5,195 bases of DNA from Phycisphaerae bacterium SM23_33 (GTDB lineage Bacteria > Planctomycetota > Phycisphaerae > SM23-33): positions 1 to 5,195 of the forward strand of contig LJUF01000267.1 of assembly GCA_001303665.1 (NCBI GenBank), read 5' to 3'. The number at the start of each line of letters is the position of its first letter. Position 1 is the first letter of the stretch. The position numbers and the translations under genes are program-made. Positions 4,995-5,195 of this stretch are shown here, piece after piece. Under the pieces are notes generated by a model. That model made no database searches, had not been told where the DNA came from, and saw nothing but the letters and a program-made list of their open reading frames with translations.

Positions 4995-5195
4995 GCTGGC
5001 CGCGAGTGGGCTGGACGCGGGCGGCGGGGTAGCGGGCCTTTCGCTCCACGTCGTCGGACAGCACCGCCTGGACGGCGCGGGCCTTGTCGGCGCCGGTGAT
5101 GAAGAACATGACGTTGCGTGCGGCGTTGATCAGCGGGAAGGTGAAGGTCATGCGGTTCCGCCCGATGACGGGGACGAACTGGGCCTGCACCAGGC
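4951..5195 (-). CDS. pgl: 6-phosphogluconolactonase, C-terminal 80 residues (5' end outside window)
   Basis: This is the C-terminal part of a Pgl/DevB-type enzyme, which hydrolyses 6-phosphogluconolactone to 6-phosphogluconate in the oxidative pentose phosphate pathway. The diagnostic run is NRMTFTFPLINAARNVMFFITG followed by ADKARAVQAVL; the family consensus is R-(I/V)-T-x-T-x-P-(V/L)-(I/L)-N-A-A-R-x-V-x-F-L-V-x-G-x-x-K. It then has ARVQPTRGQLIFVLDNPAA, matching the family's P-A-x-x-V-x-P-x-x-G-x-x-x-(W/F)-x-x-D-x-A-A ending. The stop is TGA on the minus strand (4951-4953). Catalytic residues and the sugar-phosphate loop lie off the right edge. The frame is open to the window end, so the GTG at 5188-5190 is internal and not a start. 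Its 3' end overlaps the convergent peptidase by 44 bp. Confidence 0.9.
   Translation of the reverse strand, partial: LVQAQFVPVIGRNRMTFTFPLINAARNVMFFITGADKARAVQAVLSDDVERKARYPAARVQPTRGQLIFVLDNPAAKGSP

Overview
This is GC-rich bacterial DNA, roughly two-thirds G+C by eye. The best lineage guess is Planctomycetota/Phycisphaerae-like, based on the style of the ECF sigma factor and its enzyme fusion. That guess is weak because no rRNA or marker phylogeny is available here. No IS element, CRISPR array, tRNA, rRNA or phage gene is visible.

Layout. Positions 1-508 (minus strand) hold the N-terminal 169 residues of methionyl-tRNA synthetase (metG), which runs off the left edge. Upstream of it, still on the minus strand, lies a compact unit: a sigma70-like promoter (723-751), a Shine-Dalgarno site, a 33-codon ORF (598-699) containing three consecutive Met codons, and an intrinsic terminator (533-572). 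The terminator's U-tract ends only 24 nt before the metG start codon. Divergently, on the plus strand, come an ECF sigma factor fused in frame to a GNAT acetyltransferase region (870-2474) and a class I SAM-dependent methyltransferase (2573-3358). After a 226-bp non-coding gap comes an M3-like zinc metallopeptidase (3585-4994). The right edge holds the C-terminus of a 6-phosphogluconolactonase on the minus strand (4951-5195), convergent with the peptidase and overlapping it by 44 bp.

The most interesting element is the metG leader. A Met-rich short ORF, a terminator directly in front of methionyl-tRNA synthetase, and an alternative pairing that would disrupt the terminator together match the logic of ribosome-mediated transcription attenuation, as known for pheM-pheST and the trp leader. 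Here the sensed signal would be charged Met-tRNA. The ORF, terminator and promoter are read directly from the sequence; the regulatory mechanism is inference.

The sigma-GNAT gene and the methyltransferase are co-directional with no terminator between them and may be co-transcribed. The peptidase has its own candidate promoter. No single pathway links these plus-strand genes.
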